From IMG/VR virus record IMGVR_UViG_3300025282_000036, positions 1-62,331 of that record: a DNA stretch of 62,331 bases; one strand, written 5' to 3'. Under the pieces are notes generated by a model. It had not been told where the DNA came from, ran no database searches, and saw only the letters and a list, made by a program, of their open reading frames with translations. Position numbers and translations under genes: made by a program. The stretch comes from a virus. Positions 59,870 to 62,331 of this stretch are shown here, one piece after another; the stretch's first letter is position 1; every line of letters starts with the position of its first letter.

Positions 59870-61150
59870 ATGGCGGTTCCAACCTTAACACCATCAAGCA
59901 CAACTAGCGCTATCAAGTTGCCATCTACAGGTACGCATGGTGACGTTACATTAGCAAATTTACCATTTGGTTATTATGCTACCGATGGTGCGCTAGCAGA
60001 CACAAACTTTGTCTCTGGAGCAGTTGAGCAAGTATCCTATACATATAGGAAACTTGGTGGAGACATTTTAGATATAGAGATAACAACACAAAACGTTTAT
60101 GCTTCTTATGAAGAGTCAGTGTTGGAATATAGTTACCTAGTCAATTCTCATCAATCTAAAAATGTATTGGATACTTTGTTGGGTAGAACCACTGGTTCGT
60201 TTGATCACCAAGGTCAACTTCTCTCAGGAGATGGATTATCCGGAAGTAACATTGCTCTTGCATTTCCTAAATTTCAATTTGGTTTTGCCAAACGCGTAGG
60301 AGATGCTACTTCTACTGAAGTCGGTATTGGTGGACAACAAACTATATATTCGGCGTCTTTTAATACTTCGGTTGGTACACAGGATTATGATTTGCAGTCA
60401 ATAGTTTCATCTTCTGCAGCTACTGACAGCGCCGTTCCTTATTTTGGAAATGTGACAGATCGAAGAATAACAATTCGAAAAGTATTTTATAAGACTCCGC
60501 ACGCTATGTGGAGGTTTTATGGATATTACGGAGGTTTAAATACCGTAGGAAATCTTCACCAATATGGTCAGTTTGCCGATGATGCCAATTTTGAACTGGT
60601 GCCGGCTTGGCAGAACAAACTTCAAGCCATGGCTTTTGAATCAAACTTGTGGACTAGGACTTCACATTACTCTTTCGAGATCAAAAACAATAAACTAAGA
60701 TTGTTTCCAGATGTTACTATATCTCATCCAAAGAAGATGTGGATAAATTTTACAATTGATGAAGATCCTTGGGAGCCTAATGCAGCATATCGTGATAGTG
60801 TCAAAGGCATCAACAATATGAACACTCTTCCATTCGAGAATCTTCCATATAAGAATATCAACTCTATTGGTAAGCAGTGGGTTCGAAGGTTTGCTCTGGC
60901 ACTTTCAAAGGAAACGTTGGGACAAGTTAGAGGAAAGTTTTCCACTATACCAATACCGGGAGAATCAGTTACATTAAACCATTCTGAACTGCTTTCGCAG
61001 GCAAAAGAAGAGCAAGAAAAACTCAGGGAAGAACTTAAAACAGTTCTCGATGAAATGGTTTATGCCAAGCTAGCTGAACAAGAGGCAACAATAACAGAAA
61101 ATGTCAATAAGGTCAACTCTTCAATTCCGGGTGGAATATTTGTGGGGTAA
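59870..61150 (+). CDS. Neck/head-completion protein candidate, gp13-like (426 aa)
   Basis: Virion protein with a helical segment containing YTYRKLGGDILDIEITTQN and YEESVLEYSYLVN, typical of connector proteins after the capsid gene. The C-terminal third has KQWVRRFALALSKETLGQVR, a KFSTIPIPGES turn and a charged helix. It is followed directly by gp14-like and gp15-like genes, so gp13 by order is the natural assignment. Sequence proof is weak. Confidence 0.5.
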   Translation: MAVPTLTPSSTTSAIKLPSTGTHGDVTLANLPFGYYATDGALADTNFVSGAVEQVSYTYRKLGGDILDIEITTQNVYASYEESVLEYSYLVNSHQSKNVLDTLLGRTTGSFDHQGQLLSGDGLSGSNIALAFPKFQFGFAKRVGDATSTEVGIGGQQTIYSASFNTSVGTQDYDLQSIVSSSAATDSAVPYFGNVTDRRITIRKVFYKTPHAMWRFYGYYGGLNTVGNLHQYGQFADDANFELVPAWQNKLQAMAFESNLWTRTSHYSFEIKNNKLRLFPDVTISHPKKMWINFTIDEDPWEPNAAYRDSVKGINNMNTLPFENLPYKNINSIGKQWVRRFALALSKETLGQVRGKFSTIPIPGESVTLNHSELLSQAKEEQEKLREELKTVLDEMVYAKLAEQEATITENVNKVNSSIPGGIFVG

Positions 61151-61156
61151 TAGACA

Positions 61157-61645
61157 ATGGCTGACAACAAATGGTCACAACCAGCAAATCCTCCACCTCC
61201 TCTGTTTTTAGGAGAGAAGGAGAGAAATCTAGTTAAACAGGTCAATGATGAACTCATTGAGCGAGTTGTTGGCCAACAAGTGCTGTATTATCCAATAAGC
61301 AAAGATCATACAGATTTTCATTCTCTTTATAGAGAGGCAATAGAGAAGACCTTTCTGCCACCGGTTAGGGTATATGCTCTAGTTGAGTGGGAAGGCCATG
61401 AAACAACGAACACTAGTGCTGGAATTGATCGAAGGTCAAGCATCACTGTTCATTTTCACAAAAGAAGATTGACCGAAGATCAAGATTTGTTCGTCAGAGA
61501 GGGTGATTTTGTGTTATATGGATCTCATTATTATGAAATCGTGACATTGAACGAGACAAAACAGATTTTTGGCCAAGTTGATCACAAAATGGAAATTTCC
61601 GCAAAATGTATTAGAGCACGTAAGGGACTATTTGATGGTAGCTAA
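61157..61645 (+). CDS. Neck protein candidate, gp14-like (162 aa)
   Basis: A helical start with Pro-rich segment (NPPPPLFLGEKERN), then QQVLYYPISKDHTDFH, a SSITVHFHKRRL strand, EGDFVLYGSHYYEIV and a C-terminal strand. The order YYPI then REGDFVLY and YEIV is the pattern of T4-type neck proteins that sit between portal and tail. Its stop overlaps the next gene. Confidence 0.5.
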   Translation: MADNKWSQPANPPPPLFLGEKERNLVKQVNDELIERVVGQQVLYYPISKDHTDFHSLYREAIEKTFLPPVRVYALVEWEGHETTNTSAGIDRRSSITVHFHKRRLTEDQDLFVREGDFVLYGSHYYEIVTLNETKQIFGQVDHKMEISAKCIRARKGLFDGS

Positions 61646-62331
61646 ACTAAGAGAAATACCATTCATGCCTTCAACACTTGAGACGATTGATTATGCTGTA
61701 CATAATTGGTTGAATGAAGAATTAGATATTCACACTACAACAAATAAAGGCTGGAAGAAGGTTCCGATTATTTGGGCAACAGCTGAACGCGCTATTCAAT
61801 CAAAAGAAGATAATACCTTGAGAGATCAAGATGGTACGCTTATTTTTCCACGTATTATAATAGATAGGACCAGTGTGGTGAAAGATCTGGCCAAAAAAGG
61901 CTCTGTTTGGGGCAACATACAAAGGATCAACGACGAAAAAGGCGGCTCGATAACAATTGCGAGAAGAATAAAACAAGATAAAACCTCAAATTTTGCCAAT
62001 GCTGATTCCAGAAGGTTAAGAGGAGGGGTTGCCGGCAACAAACAATCAACTTATCCAAAACGTGATTCTCTTGGGCGTCTCATTGAGAATAAAAAGATTG
62101 TTTATGAAACGATAACAATGCCCCTGCCAGTTTATTTGGATATTACATATAGCATTATTATTAAAACGGAATATCAGCAACAAATGAATGATTTGGTTAC
62201 ACCTTTTATGACAAAAACAGATGGATTAAATTATTTTGTTATGAAAAATGAAAATCATATGTATGAAGCGTTTATTCAAGGAGATGTTGGCTTGGATAAT
62301 AACATTGCTTCTATGGAAACTGAATATAGAA
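61635..62331 (+). CDS. Tail sheath stabiliser/completion protein, gp15-like (cut by window edge)
   Basis: Open to the right edge; about 232 residues visible from the ATG at 61635 (MVAKLREIPFMPSTLETIDY). KKVPIIWATAERAI near residue 50, then TLIFPRIIIDRTSV and, late, ETITMPLPVYLDITYSIIIK and MNDLVTPFMTKT follow the order of T4 gp15, the hexameric cap that stabilises the sheath and joins the tail to the neck. The tail sheath and tube genes would be expected beyond the window. Confidence 0.65.
   Translation, partial: MVAKLREIPFMPSTLETIDYAVHNWLNEELDIHTTTNKGWKKVPIIWATAERAIQSKEDNTLRDQDGTLIFPRIIIDRTSVVKDLAKKGSVWGNIQRINDEKGGSITIARRIKQDKTSNFANADSRRLRGGVAGNKQSTYPKRDSLGRLIENKKIVYETITMPLPVYLDITYSIIIKTEYQQQMNDLVTPFMTKTDGLNYFVMKNENHMYEAFIQGDVGLDNNIASMETEYR

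Noticed and set aside
556-62036. GCCGGC enrichment as simple Ala-Gly codon preference
   Set aside because: Sites occur in all three codon phases and between genes, and Ala-Gly pairs are also written GCTGGA or GCTGGT elsewhere in the window.
1-62331. tRNA genes, reverse transcriptase/diversity-generating cassette, integrase or insertion sequence
   Set aside because: Looked for because of the CCA enzyme, duplicated proteins and repeats; no cloverleaf, RT motif, recombinase motif or terminal inverted repeat was recognised by eye. A covariance-model tRNA search would settle the first point.

Overview
The window is a piece of a large, AT-rich (about 38% GC by eye), strictly one-strand tailed-phage genome. 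It carries recognisable T4-type myovirus proteins: the end of a gp6-like baseplate wedge protein, a gp17-like large terminase, a gp20-like portal, a gp21-like prohead protease, a gp22-like scaffold, a gp23-like major capsid protein, and neck/tail-completion proteins ending in a gp15-like gene cut by the right edge. No integrase, repressor or tRNA gene was seen, which fits a lytic phage. Bacterial host and habitat cannot be read from the sequence; the protein types resemble those of marine myoviruses.

Layout. 1-22.6 kb: baseplate, tail and adhesion proteins, including two giant proteins (1691 and 1832 aa) with LamG-like jelly-roll domains. 22.6-27.9 kb: DNA metabolism, with a RuvC-like resolvase, a DnaG-like primase and one polypeptide fusing Mre11/SbcD nuclease to Rad50/SbcC ATPase. 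24.0-30.2 kb: five small genes that share a leader starting MKITKTQLKQIIKEE (leader B), interleaved with holin- and spanin-like membrane proteins; then a Nudix hydrolase. 31.1-45.6 kb: fourteen consecutive genes whose unrelated proteins all begin with nearly the same 12-14 residues, MKLLFENWRKFLKE (leader A). 45.6-62.3 kb: packaging and head genes, a phage bS21 ribosomal protein, decoration-like proteins, two clear terminators, and neck genes.

The most interesting system is the leader A array. In T4, a short N-terminal capsid-targeting sequence takes internal proteins into the prohead, where gp21 protease cuts it off after (L/I)-x-E; those proteins are injected with the DNA. Thirteen of the fourteen leaders here carry an LxE or IxE site at residues 11-20, the protease gene is in the window, and the bodies look like effector enzymes: a CCA-adding nucleotidyltransferase, a second nucleotidyltransferase, a 2H phosphoesterase, a HAD nucleotidase, two ADP-ribosyltransferase-like proteins, two HExxH proteins, a ParB-like protein, an amidoligase-like protein, and three proteins sharing an unnamed GTxWC domain, two of them with MORN-like repeats. 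I infer a modular arsenal of capsid-carried, co-injected proteins. The leader DNA also has a stop codon early in both other frames, so it can end whatever gene lies upstream, a property suited to cassette shuffling.

Two other genome-scale signals stand out. The palindrome GCCGGC (often YGCCGGCR) occurs about 71 times by my count where about 3 are expected, in all three codon frames and once between genes. An ACTATTTA box sits 22-45 bases before the start codon of seven genes, often the first of a cluster, and may be a phage promoter element.
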